Shown here piece after piece: positions 55,501 through 64,000 of a stretch of DNA of 64,000 bases (positions are counted from its first letter, which is position 1; each line of letters begins with the position of its first letter). Where the stretch lies: positions 35,505,596 to 35,569,595 of the forward strand of contig OZ024935.1 in the NCBI GenBank assembly GCA_964017235.1, read 5' to 3'. Origin of the DNA: Sabellastarte sp. h YS-2021 (lineage: Eukaryota > Annelida > Polychaeta > Sabellida > Sabellidae). The notes below the pieces were generated by a model. That model was given only the letters and a program-made list of their open reading frames with translations, did no database searches and was not told the DNA's origin. The position numbers and the translations under genes are program-made.

Positions 55501-58500
55501 TAACGCAATAAAATATCTATATTTCACCCTTAAAATTTAATAAAAACAATAAAAAACTTTTCAAAAAAAGAAAATCTTATGAAATATCTTGAAGAAGTTA
55601 TTTATTTGAAATAATGATGGTGTTTAGGATTTTTTATATCTTGAGTTTAAGGTTCATGTACACAGACATCAACATTTTCATCCTGGCTTTTAATTGTTTT
55701 AAGGAACATGGTTACACTGCCAGTAGAACTGGTATACCTAACAGTCAAATATCTGTATTTTCATTTTTTACCAACTCCCTTCAACTATCCAAAATTTGAA
55801 TTTCCTCATTTTTTTATCCTAAAATGCCTCTTCAGTTTTATGAGCTCCCTATTACACAACCGGGGGTCACGGTGGTGCAGGTAACACACTTGACTCCCAC
55901 CTCTGAGGTCGGCGGTTAGAACCTGAATCCTTATATGGAAAAGTCGGTAGTTGCTTACCGATGGTCGGCAGTTTACAGTACAGAACCTTGTCCAACTGTA
56001 TGTACTGGTTTCCTCTGCCGACAAAACTACCTGTCGTGATATGACCTGTATAGTGTTGAAGGTGACGTAAAACCCCAAATAAAACAAGAGATTGCGTCTC
56101 GACGCAGTGTATCCCCGGACGGGACATAGTTAAGGCGTGAATATGTCGGTCTTGAGCCTGTTTCCTGGAGCACCAGGTCAGGATTCTCCATAGTACCAGA
56201 TTACACCCAAAAGCTAATCACTAGTTCTTTCACTTATATCTGTCTTTAAAAATTACATTTCATGGATCCATATAGTGATCCGGATCACTTCCAAAATTCA
56301 ATCATTTCATCCTTTTACCTTTTCAGACATATCCTGAAAATTTCATCAAAATCCGTCCATAAGTTTTTGATTTATCTTGTACACAAACACATCTGGCAGC
56401 CTGGATCCACATGATCCAGACAGTGATCCAGATCACTCCCAAAATCTAATCACTTGTTCCTTGTCCCATTTAGGACATTTCCTGAAAATTTCATCAAAAT
56501 CCACCCATGACTTTTTGAGCTATTTGTCTTTAAAAATTATATTTCATGGATCCAGAAGATCCAGACAGTGGTCCAGATCACTCGCAAAATTAAACCATTT
56601 CTTCCTTTTACCATTTGTAACATATCCTAAAAATATCATCAAAATTCATCCTAAAATTCTGTTGCAGCCTGGGTCCAGATGATCCAGATCACTCCAAAAT
56701 GTAATCACTTGTTCCTTGTACAATTTAGGTCATTTGCTGAAATTGTCATCACAATCCATCCATAACTTTTTGAGGTATCTGTCTTTAAAAATTACATTTC
56801 ATGGTTCCAGAAGATCAATATAGTGATCCGGATCACTTCCAAAATTCAATCATTTCATCCTGTTACCTTTTCAGACATATCCTGAAAATTTCATCAAAAT
56901 CCGTCAATAAGTTTTTCAGCCACATTATACACAAACACATCTGGCAGCCTGGATCCAGATGATCCCGACATTGATCCAGATCACTCTCAAAATGTAATCA
57001 CTTGTTCCTCGCACCATTTAGGTTATTTGCTGAAAATGTCATCACAATCCATCCATAACTTTTTGAGGTATCTGTCTTTAAAAATTACATTTCATGGATC
57101 CAGAAGATCCATATAGTGATCCGGATCACTTCCAAAATTCAATCATTTCATCCTTTTACCTTTTCAGACATATCCTGTAAATATCATCAAAATCCGTCCA
57201 TAAGTTTTTGATTTATCTTGTACACAAAACATCTGGCAGCCTGGACCAGATGATCCAGACAGTGATCCAGATCACTCTCAAAATCTAATCACTTGTTCCT
57301 CGCACCATATTTCATCCTTTTACCTTTTCAGACATATCCTGTAAATTTCATCAAAATCCGTCCATAAGTTTTTTATTTATCTTGTACACAAAACATCTGG
57401 CAGCCTGGATCCAGATGATCCAGATCACTCCCAAAATCTAATCACTTGTTCCTTGTCCCATTTAGGACATTTCCTGAAAATTTCATCAAAATCCACCTAT
57501 GACTTTTTGAGCTATACTGTACACAAACACATCTGGCAGCCTGGATCCAGATGATCCAGACAGTGATCCAGATCACTCCAAAAATGTAATCACTCGTTCC
57601 TTGTACCATTTAGGTCATTTGCTGAAAATGTCATCATAATCCATCCATAACTTTTGAGGTATCTATCTTTAAAAATTACATTTCATGGATCCAGAAGATC
57701 CATATAGTGATCCGGATCACTTCCAAAATTCAACCATTTCATCCTTTTACCTTTTCAGACATATCCTGAAAATTCCATCAAAATCCATCCATAACTTTTT
57801 GAGCTATACTGTACACAAACACATCTGGCAGCCTGGATCCAGATGATCCAGACAGTGATCCAGATCACTCCCAAAATCTAATCACTTGTTCCTCGTCTCA
57901 TTAAGGACATTACCTGAAAATTTTATCAAAATGCACCCATAAGTTTTTGAGTTATCGGTCTTTAAAAATTAAATTTCATGGATCCAGAAGATCCAGAGAG
58001 TGATCCGGATCACTCCCAAAATTTAACAATATCTTCCTTTTACCATTTTGGACATATCCTGAAAATTTCATCAAAATTCATCTGTCAGTTTTTGAGTTAT
58101 CTTGTTCACAAACAAACAAATAGAGGGCCAAAAATGACCCCCGGTCAGGTACTTTGGCCTTAAATGAAGATCTGTAACCGGTAAGCCTGCATGCGGGTAC
58201 TCCATCATGTACTCAAGCTCCAAAGCCATTTTCAATAGTTTCCATGCAATGTAGTCAGCATTAAGTGAAAATATCTCCAAATATGCCAAAAATGACCCTC
58301 GGTCAGGTACTTTGGCGGTCAGTGGATGACCTTTAATGAAGAGCTTCAAGGTCAAATTTCTGCATGCTTACAGAGGACATATATATGTATTATATATACC
58401 AGCCATAGGATGATCTGACTTTCTGTATATGAGTTAAGTGTGAAAATATCTCCAAAAAGGCCAAAAATGACCCTCGGTCAGGTACTTTGGCGGTCAGTGG

Positions 58501-60354
58501 ATGACCTTCAATGAAGAGCTTCAAGGTCAAATTTCTGCATGCTTACAGAGGACATATATATGTATTATATATACCAGCCATAGGATGATCTGACTTTCTG
58601 TATATGAGAACTGGGCCAAAAAGTGAAAAAATGGCCAAAATCTGACCTTTAAGTGACCACCAGTGACCTTGAGATTGAAGGTCAAGGTCACAAAACAATA
58701 GCGTTCGTGGCATTGCCCATATCTACCCACATACCAAATTTGAAAGTTCTAACTAAATTATTTTTTAAGTTATCGCGTCCAAAAGGAAATCTCTGCGGTA
58801 GCGGCGGCGGCGACGTGACCGTACTGATTCCTAAGTATCCCCGACTTTCGTCCGGGGATACAAATTATACAACCAATACTGTACTCTCTCAGCATGGTTG
58901 CACAATACACGGTATTAGGGATAGGTCAGTAACATATTGCCCTATTTGGTATCCCAGTGATATAAAATGGTTCTACTAGAAGAGCAAACAGGAACGTGAC
59001 GGAAACAAAGCAAACAAGTTTCCTTCTAAAAATCAGTCCCACCCTACCATCCTCAGTTTTCAACTGACTCAGGGTCTTCTACTGGTGATGTTCAATGAAT
59101 ATAATGACGTCAAGTGATATACACCTGGTAAGTGGTGGAGGTATTAGCCATTTAGCATGTGATGAGGGCATTTATGCTCCAGTTGGAGTAGTACTCCGTA
59201 GGGGTGCGACCGAGCAGTTGACACTCGCCGAGCAAGGCAAATTTCATGAAAAATCCAAAGACAATTTTAAGGGTCCACTACTCGTGTGCATTTAACAACC
59301 TACTGAAGCGGTTTTGTTTTTTAGGAAATAAAAAATAAATAACATACCTTGCTGGCATTAAATCGCATAATCCACCATTTTTAACATAATATTAAGTAGT
59401 GCTGTAACGAGTTGACCGAAACTCGAGTCGTAACTCGGTGGGCGATATTTGGGACAACATCGATTTACGTAATTTAAACTCGAGTTTTTAAGAAATAAAT
59501 TATGATATACTAGTCTTGTTATAAAACCAGCACTTTTACAGTTTATCTAACCATAAAGACAACAAATTTAATGAGCAATGGTCGTTTTTTTATTTCCTTA
59601 TTTACGTGGATGTTTCATAATGTGCTCATACATACCTGTCGGCAACAGAATATATTTCCTTGCAATAAAATGGTACTAAATACGTTAATGGCGGATCCCT
59701 TGATGACAATATTTGGACATTATTATTTTATTTATATTTGTGTCATTTACTCGAGTTCAACTCGCATCTAACAAGCGAGCGTCGATCTACAGAAATCACT
59801 GATGATTACAGCTATGATGACATCAGCTAATTCAAGGCTTTTATCTTTATATCTTTGTCGTTTACGGGAGCTGCCATATTGGATGTTGTTTCCTTTAATG
59901 GTAGATACTAAACTTCACGAGGGCTCGATGTCGAGTCGATTTTTTGTCCGCGAGCAATCAACCTGAATTATTTGTACTGGTCACACACCCCTAGTACTCA
60001 GGATGTCTTTTCCTGAACTTTGGCAAGACTGGAACATTTTTATTAAAAGTACTATTTACAATACCACTAAGGTATATATTTACAAATGATTATATCCTAG
60101 TCGGTGTATGGAAAAAAAACCCTGACTTTCTTTCATCTATCTGTACCTTCATCAGCTGAAAGAAAGTCATCGTTTTCATCAGAAGACCTGGTAGATCCTG
60201 TTTCCATCCTATGTGTAGGACTGCGGCGGATGATATACTGCTGTACATCTGTAGGGGTCAATGTGATGGTCGGTCTCATTGTCTCAATCTGCATGGAAGT
60301 CATACTGGACATCCACTGACGGATCATTGGGTTTACATCTGATGCCATGTCACC
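46501..60354 (-). CDS. BAG6: BAG6 (BAT3/Scythe) chaperone, 3' exons; 5' part outside window
   Basis: Visible exons on the minus strand: 60354-60147, 49215-48941, 48440-48273, 47893-47786, 46767-46501. They join in phase across GT/AG introns into 341 residues ending YFGNKK-stop. The C-terminus matches the BAG6 BAG-like domain: PLSDAYIGGNPAKKRK (family PLSDAYLSGMPAKRRK, including the nuclear signal), then AAVGAQPI-like, SEIRGEVRRQL and a final FIPHKY block. The family protein is a cytosolic/nuclear chaperone for tail-anchored proteins and mislocalised-protein degradation. The first visible exon (QWMSSMTSMQIETMRPTITL) is assigned by phase and position. The intron between 60147 and 49215 is 10.9 kb and contains DIRS-B and other repeats. 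The ubiquitin-like N-terminus lies beyond the right edge or across DIRS-C. Confidence 0.85.
46815..47095 (+). mobile_element. tRNA-derived SINE (family C) in a BAG6 intron
   Basis: The head has GTGGGTAACACACTC and a box B GGGTTTGATCAT. The ~200-bp body ends with AAATATATGACAGAATAAAG. It differs from families A and B. Confidence 0.6.
47179..47395 (-). mobile_element. tRNA-derived SINE (family A), copy 2
   Basis: Minus strand: head GGGGCCACAGTGGTAACTC, box B GTGGTTCAAATCCC, body with CAGTTTACAGTACAGAACC and tail CCCCAAATAAATAAATA. It lies in the last BAG6 intron, in gene orientation. Confidence 0.85.
48143..48166 (-). other. Possible duplicated micro-exon in BAG6
   Basis: 24 bases encoding DLHTVVHQ followed by a GTAAAT donor. 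It resembles the end of the preceding exon (DWHDVVPH plus GTAAGT) and the start of the next (DWVDVIATD). Phase is 0 at the donor; the acceptor is weak. It may be a decayed tandem copy. Confidence 0.3.
48626..48821. mobile_element. ~196-bp MITE with TACCGTA ends in a BAG6 intron
   Basis: Left end TACCGTATTTTTCCAAAAT; right end reverse-complements to TACCGTAAATTTCTAAAAT. The interior has repeats of ACCAGGCGTTAATTTGAACC. TA dinucleotides at both ends allow a TA target duplication, which suggests a Tc1/mariner-type MITE. Confidence 0.7.
49398..49575 (-). repeat. DIRS-B 3' inverted terminal repeat
   Basis: Reverse complement of 55325-55494 with about a dozen differences. It starts CCTATCCAATGGACAATAGC. 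The 17-bp motif at 49448-49464 is ATGTC-AGAAAAA-GACAT. Confidence 0.9.
49629..49717. repeat. DIRS-B internal complementary region
   Basis: GTCCATTGGATAGG and CCTATCCAATGGAC enclose sequence whose two halves are the reverse complements of the left end (from ~49350) and the right end (to ~55514). Same role as in DIRS-A. Confidence 0.9.
50047..51110 (-). pseudogene. DIRS-B tyrosine recombinase, stop before the catalytic Tyr
   Basis: Recombinase from EAVAARIEAPQRRSTR through GSGKRRSEIHAW and AHDVRAFAASKAF. A TAG at 50209 then stands where DIRS-A has CAG (Gln), so the segment with the catalytic Tyr (QFYLKDV) is cut off although still present downstream to the natural stop at 50047. Non-functional as it stands. 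Confidence 0.9.
50982..53183 (-). pseudogene. DIRS-B pol and overlapping Cys-rich frame, several lesions
   Basis: RT, RNase H and methylase-like region homologous to DIRS-A pol. RT has SVDFKDAYFHIPI and HQYLDDWLVRA. Lesions: a frameshift near 52,670; a TAA at 51727-51729 replacing the catalytic Glu of the RNase H block (HINYL-stop-LKA, DIRS-A FLELKA); and an internal deletion with frameshift in the methylase-like region near 51,390. In the gag frame 53183-52614 encodes the Cys-rich domain (CCQPCSFC, CQRCFFCHSIALCPTC, CPSCCTKSACRGQT) conserved with DIRS-A. Confidence 0.88.
53178..53186 (-). promoter_or_regulatory. Candidate leaky stop, TGA CAATTA, at the end of DIRS-B gag
   Basis: Same AAA TGA CAA TTA as in DIRS-A, with the frame open onward through the Cys-rich domain. 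Confidence 0.55.
53184..55227 (-). pseudogene. DIRS-B gag with one frameshift near its end
   Basis: Start ATG at 55227 (MDSRAHYVFSQRRG), chosen because the open frame further upstream runs into the terminal repeat. The N-terminal Cys/His cluster is CGHMMAGFDLHGVYVRCRD, followed by CVEKPGADCHIC. A Ser/Pro/Lys-rich middle and a Gag core (RPISQENLRKWER, NQAAGFN, TLLRRDSSLSYLK) follow. Near 53,350 the frame shifts at an A run. The long frame stops at 53326, while the basic C-terminus (HRHGKGKPQY to QPYK) continues in another frame to TGA at 53184. Confidence 0.85.
55325..55494 (-). repeat. DIRS-B 5' inverted terminal repeat
   Basis: Partner of 49398-49575. The 17-bp motif at 55428-55444 is ACGTC-TTTTTCT-GACGT. 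Confidence 0.9.
55861..56087 (+). mobile_element. tRNA-derived SINE (family A), copy 3
   Basis: Head GGGGGTCACGGTGGTGCAGG, box B-like GGCGGTTAGAACC, body with CAGTTTACAGTACAGAACC, tail AAAACCCCAAATAAAAC. Antisense to BAG6 in its large intron. Confidence 0.85.
56230..58130. repeat. Two-part higher-order tandem repeat
   Basis: Type A units contain CATCTGGCAGCCTGGATCCAG, CACTTGTTCCTTGT and CATTTAGG (starts near 56388, 56936, 57230, 57394, 57528, 57820). Type B units contain TTTCATGGATCCAGAAGATC and ATTTCATCCTTTTACC (near 56263, 56540, 56800, 57085, 57680, 57975). Both end in CCTGAAAATTTCATCAAAATCC. The alternating order is broken by deletions, as in an old array. Confidence 0.8.
58266..58608. 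repeat. Near-identical 175-bp direct duplication
   Basis: 58266-58440 and 58441-58608 share TGAAAATATCTCCAAA, GACCCTCGGTCAGGTACTTT, CTTCAAGGTCAAATTTCTGC and CAGCCATAGGATGATCTGAC with only a few differences. Inside the inverted-end block. Confidence 0.85.
59199..59993. mobile_element. hAT-type MITE with 8-bp target duplication
   Basis: Left end TAGGGGTGCGACCGAGCAG; right end reverse-complements to TAGGGGTGTGTGACCAGTAC. The flanks GTACTCCG (59191-59198) and GTACTCAG (59994-60001) are an 8-bp duplication with one mismatch, the hAT length. The interior is rich in ACTCGAG and carries a second similar terminus (GTGCTGTAACGAGTTGACC) near 59398, so one element may lie inside another. Confidence 0.8.
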
Positions 60355-60520
60355 CTGGAAAAATACACAAAGCTCGGTACTTAAATTGGCACAGTTAACT
60401 CTTGTAGTGCTGGCTGCCTGCTTTCTCTTCTATACTTTTATAGCATTTAATCTCTGGCCAAGGCAGACTCTAAGGAGCAACACCAATTCCAATTCAATTC
60501 ATGATTGCTTCTGCTGGAAG

Positions 60521-60605
60521 TCGATCCCATGACTTTCGGATTACACAATAAATACAAGTCTAGCTCTTTAACAAGCTGAGCTAAAGGGGAATCCCTAGAA
60601 GCCCA
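60521..60605 (-). mobile_element. tRNA-like sequence, SINE head or tRNA relic
   Basis: Minus strand: CCCCTTTAGCTCAGCTTG (box A region) and GGGATCGACTTCC (box B region), spaced as in a tRNA with a long variable part. The stems do not fold well, so it is not a working tRNA gene. Confidence 0.5.
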
Positions 60606-61391
60606 GGTGTTAAGAGAACAGATATAACAGTTTATGTGCATGCCTCTCAGACTGGAGATTTTCAGTGACATCAACTGAATTTTGATAAACATATTTTAGT
60701 TATCCTACATTTTGATTATTACTAAGCATTATTGACATAATATACCAAATTAAACGGAATGACAATGGCTGTTTAAATAGCAACATTTTATTGTTCCAAC
60801 AGTCGTGTACATTAGACGCAGTGGTAAATTTAAGTTTTAATATATTTTCTTGCCAGCAAAAAATAATGGTCCAAAGATGCGTATATCTAGCTTAAATTTC
60901 ACTGAAATGTCTATAAATGACGGATCTATTGGTCCTTAGCACTACAAAGATTCAGTTAAAGCTCAAGTCACTACACTTGTACTTAAACATGTAATTTTGA
61001 TTAGGGCTGCAACGATTCTTCGGTTACTCGGAAAGGAAACGATTCAGTTCAATATTCGAGGCATGAAAAGTGAACCGGGTCTTCAAAAACTACTAAACAT
61101 AGATGTAAAATCTACTACAAAATTGAAAATTTTAATTACTTAACCTCTTCGCCACCAAGGGAACAGCATTCTACTATACCGAAGGAAAATCCAGGATGAA
61201 GAGCTTACAGACAGTTTAGGTTGCTAAAACACACACCACAAGTGATTTCGTTGTCCATAACGGCCTCGTACATAATATTTTATATACCGTATTTCAGTAT
61301 ACCAAGACGTTTAATTCTACAGTGCTGAATGAAAGCTTGCATATCATATGGGGGTGTTGACTGCTAGCCGACAGACATGGTCTTTTAGGGG
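60606..61391. other. Spacer with a hAT-like terminus
   Basis: TAGGGCTGCAACGATTC near 61003 looks like the end of another hAT-type MITE. Its partner end is not in view and may lie beyond DIRS-C. A 25-bp match to the DIRS-C ICR lies at about 61118-61142. Confidence 0.4.
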
Positions 61392-61620
61392 TTAAATGTA
61401 GCTTTTATAAGCTACAAGCTTACCATGTGGGACTTAATGCTGTTCTCGGGTGGCCACACCCGGGTCCAACGTCGTAAAAGATCGTTCTTGTTAGCCACCG
61501 GATATACTGGCGGTTGTCGTCACGTGATAACTTGACCAATCGCCCTACTTTCTCGTTGAAATTTTCTAAAACCTACCCCTCAGCTGTAAACAGCGGGGAG
61601 GCAGGGTGGGACTCTTCTAA

Positions 61621-61713
61621 GTCCCACATGGTAAGCTTGTAGCTTATAAAAGCTACATTTAAGTAATTAAAATTTTCAATTTTATTACGCTACAATAGCT
61701 TACCATGTGGGAC
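61621..61713. repeat. DIRS-C internal complementary region
   Basis: Bounded by GTCCCACATGGTAAGC and GCTTACCATGTGGGAC. The left part is the reverse complement of the left outer end (61392-61434). The right part predicts the unseen right end. Confidence 0.85.
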
Positions 61714-62106
61714 TTAATGCTGAATTCAACCACCCAGTGGCGGGATTACAGCTGAGACTGGAAGATATGTCATTTTTTCTAAGATTTTGAATTAATATGT
61801 GTAGAATAGTGCCAGAAATACCAGTCTGAGTCCCATTTACAGTGCCCCGATCCCGAAGACCGGGCCTGTAACGAGCCAAAAACCTAAATAAAATGAGACA
61901 ATGCTGAAACTGTCTAGATGTTTGTTTGTAGGATGGAAGTGCAGCAGTGCTCACTTGAGGTCTAAGGGTCCCTGAGGGACCTTCACGAGTGACTGACCAA
62001 CCCAGTGGTTGGGTGTCTCATAAATTTTTAACCTGAATATGAGATTAATGACAACTTAAGAAGTCCTTAATACAAATTACTTGATAACTAAAAAACAAAA
62101 ATGACC

Positions 62107-63303
62107 TTACCCGTAACATCTTGAAGGTAAAGGAATACCTAGATCCTGGGAGAGACTCCTGAAGACTTGGTTGTAGCGGATGTGCCCCCCCCCCCCCTTT
62201 TTTTCTTTCCGAGGACAACTGGTCTGAGGGGAAGGATCTAGGACTTGTTGTGCCGCCACTACGGGTCCCAGATACATATTGTTGTCGGTGTCCGACCAAG
62301 TAAGGTCTTTTAGATAAAAATTTGTAAATGTGTTGTGAGCTTTCCAGTAACAGGCTTGCATGATTTGGTCCACCAATACCCCACCGTAAAAGGCCTTAGA
62401 GGCCGCGAAGGCCCTGATGTCATGCGCCTTGACTTGGACCAAGTCCAAGGCTTGTTGGTCTGCTTGTTTGTAACAAAGTAGGATGGTTTGTTTCAACCAG
62501 GAAGAGAGAGTAGCGGGTCTGATGTCTGAGGTATGTCCTTTCTGGAAGGAAATGAAAAGTAGAGAACGAGACCCTCTCAGGTCTTTGGTTCGGTCCAGAT
62601 AATACCTCAGGGCCCGTACCGGACACAGGGTCCTGTCTTCTTTGAATTGTCTATCTACAATGGTAGTCAAAGCAGGAATAGTCACCGGAGACACACTTTG
62701 AGAACCTTCTCTAGCTAGTTGGTTTTTGGCTATGAAATCAGAAGAAGGGAACAAGGCAACCTTTTCCCATTGGCCTAGATTAGATACTTTGTTTGCGACC
62801 CAGGCATGGATTTCGCTGCGGCGCTTGCCGGAGGCCAAAGCTAGCAAGACAGCAGTTTTAAGAGTGAGATGTTTGAGGTCTGAGTCTTTCATGGGCTCAA
62901 AGGGTGCTTTTGTGAGCTCATTGAGAACAACAGAAAGGTTCCACTTGGGGAGATTTCTGGAACTTTTAGGACGATCCCTGTGAAAAGTGGACAGTAACCT
63001 ATGAAGGTCTGCATTGTGTGCAATATGTTGGGCCGTTGGGCCCAAAGTGTCAACGATTGCAGTCCTGTAACCATCAATGGTCGAGGGGCGCCTGTTTAAG
63101 TCTTGGTACAGGTACATGAAAAAATCTGAGATTTGTTTCACAGATGGAGTGGAGAAATCCACTGAATTTTCTCTGCACCATTTTTCAAATAGGGCCCACT
63201 TTGACTTGTAGATGGTCCTTGTTGATGACCGCTGAGGGACAGCAATTCTCTCTGCCACCTCCACAGAGAAGCCTTGTTCTTGGAGTTGTCCGCTCCTAGA
63301 CAC
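62107..63303 (-). CDS. DIRS-C tyrosine recombinase
   Basis: The recombinase starts LQEQGFSVEVAERIAVPQRS and is complete: catalytic Arg in ASGKRRSEIHAW, H-x-x-R in AHDIRAFAAS, Tyr in FTNFYLKDL, end LGPVVAAQQVLDPSP. The frame then reads through the poly-G tract (KKGGGG), unlike A and B where that tract lies after the stop. Upstream the frame is the one overlapping pol, interrupted by TGA at 63421-63423. Confidence 0.88.
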   Translation of the reverse strand: MSRSGQLQEQGFSVEVAERIAVPQRSSTRTIYKSKWALFEKWCRENSVDFSTPSVKQISDFFMYLYQDLNRRPSTIDGYRTAIVDTLGPTAQHIAHNADLHRLLSTFHRDRPKSSRNLPKWNLSVVLNELTKAPFEPMKDSDLKHLTLKTAVLLALASGKRRSEIHAWVANKVSNLGQWEKVALFPSSDFIAKNQLAREGSQSVSPVTIPALTTIVDRQFKEDRTLCPVRALRYYLDRTKDLRGSRSLLFISFQKGHTSDIRPATLSSWLKQTILLCYKQADQQALDLVQVKAHDIRAFAASKAFYGGVLVDQIMQACYWKAHNTFTNFYLKDLTWSDTDNNMYLGPVVAAQQVLDPSPQTSCPRKEKKGGGGHIRYNQVFRSLSQDLGIPLPSRCYG

Positions 63304-64000
63304 CAGGCGTGGAGGTTCAGCTGCTGGGGGTTGTTGTGGAACACATACTTGTGGGACTGTTTGAGTAGGGTCGTTGACACTGGGAGTTGTAGTGGGATCT
63401 CTGTTGAGAGCTGCATTAGGTCACAAAACTAGGGCATCCCTGGCCAGCCTGGGGCTATCACGATGATCAGGCAATGGCATTGCTTGATCTTTTGGATCAC
63501 CTTGTGAAGGAGAGCCGTAGGAGGGTAAGCATAGACCGTGAGGTTGTTCCAGTTTATGTTTAGAGCATCTATGTCCCAGGCCCTTGGGTCTGGGATAGGA
63601 GACACGTACAGTGGGAGCTTGTGGTTCAGGTGAGTGGCAAATAAGGTGTGAACATGAGGTGTGAACCACTTCTGGCAGATCTGTTTGAACACCTGTGGGT
63701 GCAGAGACCATTCTGTTGACTGCACTTGGTTGGACCTGGACAGTAGGTCGGCCATCACATTCAGGCACCCTGGGATGTGCCTGGCTCTCAATGTTATGTG
63801 GTAGTGGTGGCACCAGGTCATGATCTTCCACAGGAGAGCACACATCTCTGCTGAGTGAGTTCCTCCTTGTTTGTTGATGTAGGCTACCACTGTTGAGATG
63901 TCTGTGGCAACTAACACTGTTTGATTCTGGCACTGGTCCTTGAAGTCTCGAAGGGCCAGGGAGACCGCCTTCAATTCTAGGACATTTATGTGTAGCCTTT
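63138..64000 (-). pseudogene. DIRS-C pol, RNase H and methylase-like region, one nonsense change
   Basis: From the edge: LKAVSLALRDF-like block, VLVATDISTVVAYIN and ARHIPGCLNVMADLLSRSN (RNase H); HVHTLFATHLNHKLP, VYAYPPTALL and IIVIAPGWPGMP (methylase-like). A TAG then replaces the Trp found in DIRS-A (MPWFWDL). The frame continues to about 63138. The catalytic RT part lies outside the window. Confidence 0.85.

Larger units (their letters stand above)
49350..55514 (-). mobile_element. DIRS-B: complete but broken DIRS element in a BAG6 intron
   Basis: 6.17 kb, same layout and strand as DIRS-A and the same strand as BAG6. Terminal repeats 49398-49575 and 55325-55494; ICR 49629-49717; plus-strand C9 (49886-49894) and T15 (49986-50000) tracts. 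Its terminal repeats differ at a dozen or so positions, so it is older than DIRS-A. Gag, pol and recombinase all carry lesions. It is a different family from DIRS-A (clearly diverged proteins and repeats). Confidence 0.93.
56109..58861. mobile_element. 2.75-kb repeat block bounded by 13-bp inverted ends
   Basis: GTATCCCCGGACG at 56109-56121 is inverted at 58849-58861. The right end also forms its own hairpin (GTATCCCCGAC-TTTC-GTCCGGGGATAC, 58835-58861). The interior is tandem repeats and a short GCGGCGGCGG stretch; no ORF. It looks like a non-autonomous element whose interior has amplified. Target duplication unclear. Confidence 0.55.
61392..64000 (-). mobile_element. DIRS-C: 3' part of a third DIRS element, cut by the window edge
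   Basis: Left outer end at about 61392 (TTAAATGTAGCTTTTATAAG), then the terminal repeat from about 61418 (AGCTTACCATGTGGGAC), ICR 61621-61713, plus-strand C13/T7 tract (62185-62204), recombinase, and part of RNase H and methylase-like region to the edge. Sequence is well diverged from A and B; relic R2 is its closest relative here. Confidence 0.9.

Noticed and set aside
56230..58130. Regular repeats resembling a CRISPR array
   Set aside because: Units are ~135 bp, degenerate and without short unique spacers; the context is an animal intron.
60521..60605. tRNA gene
   Set aside because: Box A and box B are present but the cloverleaf stems do not pair; more likely a SINE head or relic.

Overview
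The window is animal nuclear DNA, not prokaryotic. It holds two spliced host genes with GT/AG introns, AT-rich introns and spacers, tRNA-derived SINEs, MITEs and many retrotransposons. The transposon mix (full DIRS elements, an animal Copia element, an RNase H-bearing LINE, SINEs ending in ccccaaataaa) suggests a marine invertebrate, probably a mollusc or other lophotrochozoan. That placement is inference; nothing here fixes the species.

Layout. 1-4.1 kb: a Ty1/copia element with one long gag-pol frame, entering from the left and cut short in RNase H. 4.7-12.4 kb: a decayed LINE split by a full-length younger LINE with two intact ORFs (5803-11634), which is flanked by a perfect 13-bp target duplication. 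12.4-18.9 kb: spacer with a 5S rRNA-derived sequence, an AT-rich tandem repeat and a MITE. 18.9-22.9 kb, minus strand: a complete six-exon SLC25 mitochondrial carrier gene (299 aa). 22.9-27 kb: spacer with an exact 250-bp tandem duplication, a LINE scrap and a MITE. 27-42.8 kb, minus strand: two decayed DIRS copies (R2 and R1) and one nearly intact DIRS element (DIRS-A, 35454-42040) inserted into R1. 46.5-60.4 kb, minus strand: the 3' half of the BAG6 gene. One of its introns (10.9 kb) holds a second complete but broken DIRS element (DIRS-B, 49350-55514), a SINE, a 2.75-kb tandem-repeat block with inverted ends, and a hAT-type MITE. 61.4 kb to the end: a third DIRS element (DIRS-C), cut by the window edge.

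The most interesting system is the gene arrangement of the DIRS elements. Gag ends at a TGA followed directly by CAATTA, which is the CAR-YYA leaky-stop context. Beyond that stop the gag frame stays open. It first encodes a cysteine-rich domain conserved between DIRS-A and DIRS-B. In DIRS-A it then runs about 1,088 codons without a stop, overlapping all of pol (RT, RNase H, methyltransferase-like region) in another frame, and ends as the tyrosine recombinase. This suggests stop readthrough plus long dual coding. The elements also share inverted terminal repeats, an internal complementary region that matches a circle junction, a 5-7-5 inverted motif with a covarying base pair, and poly-G/poly-A tracts downstream of the recombinase.
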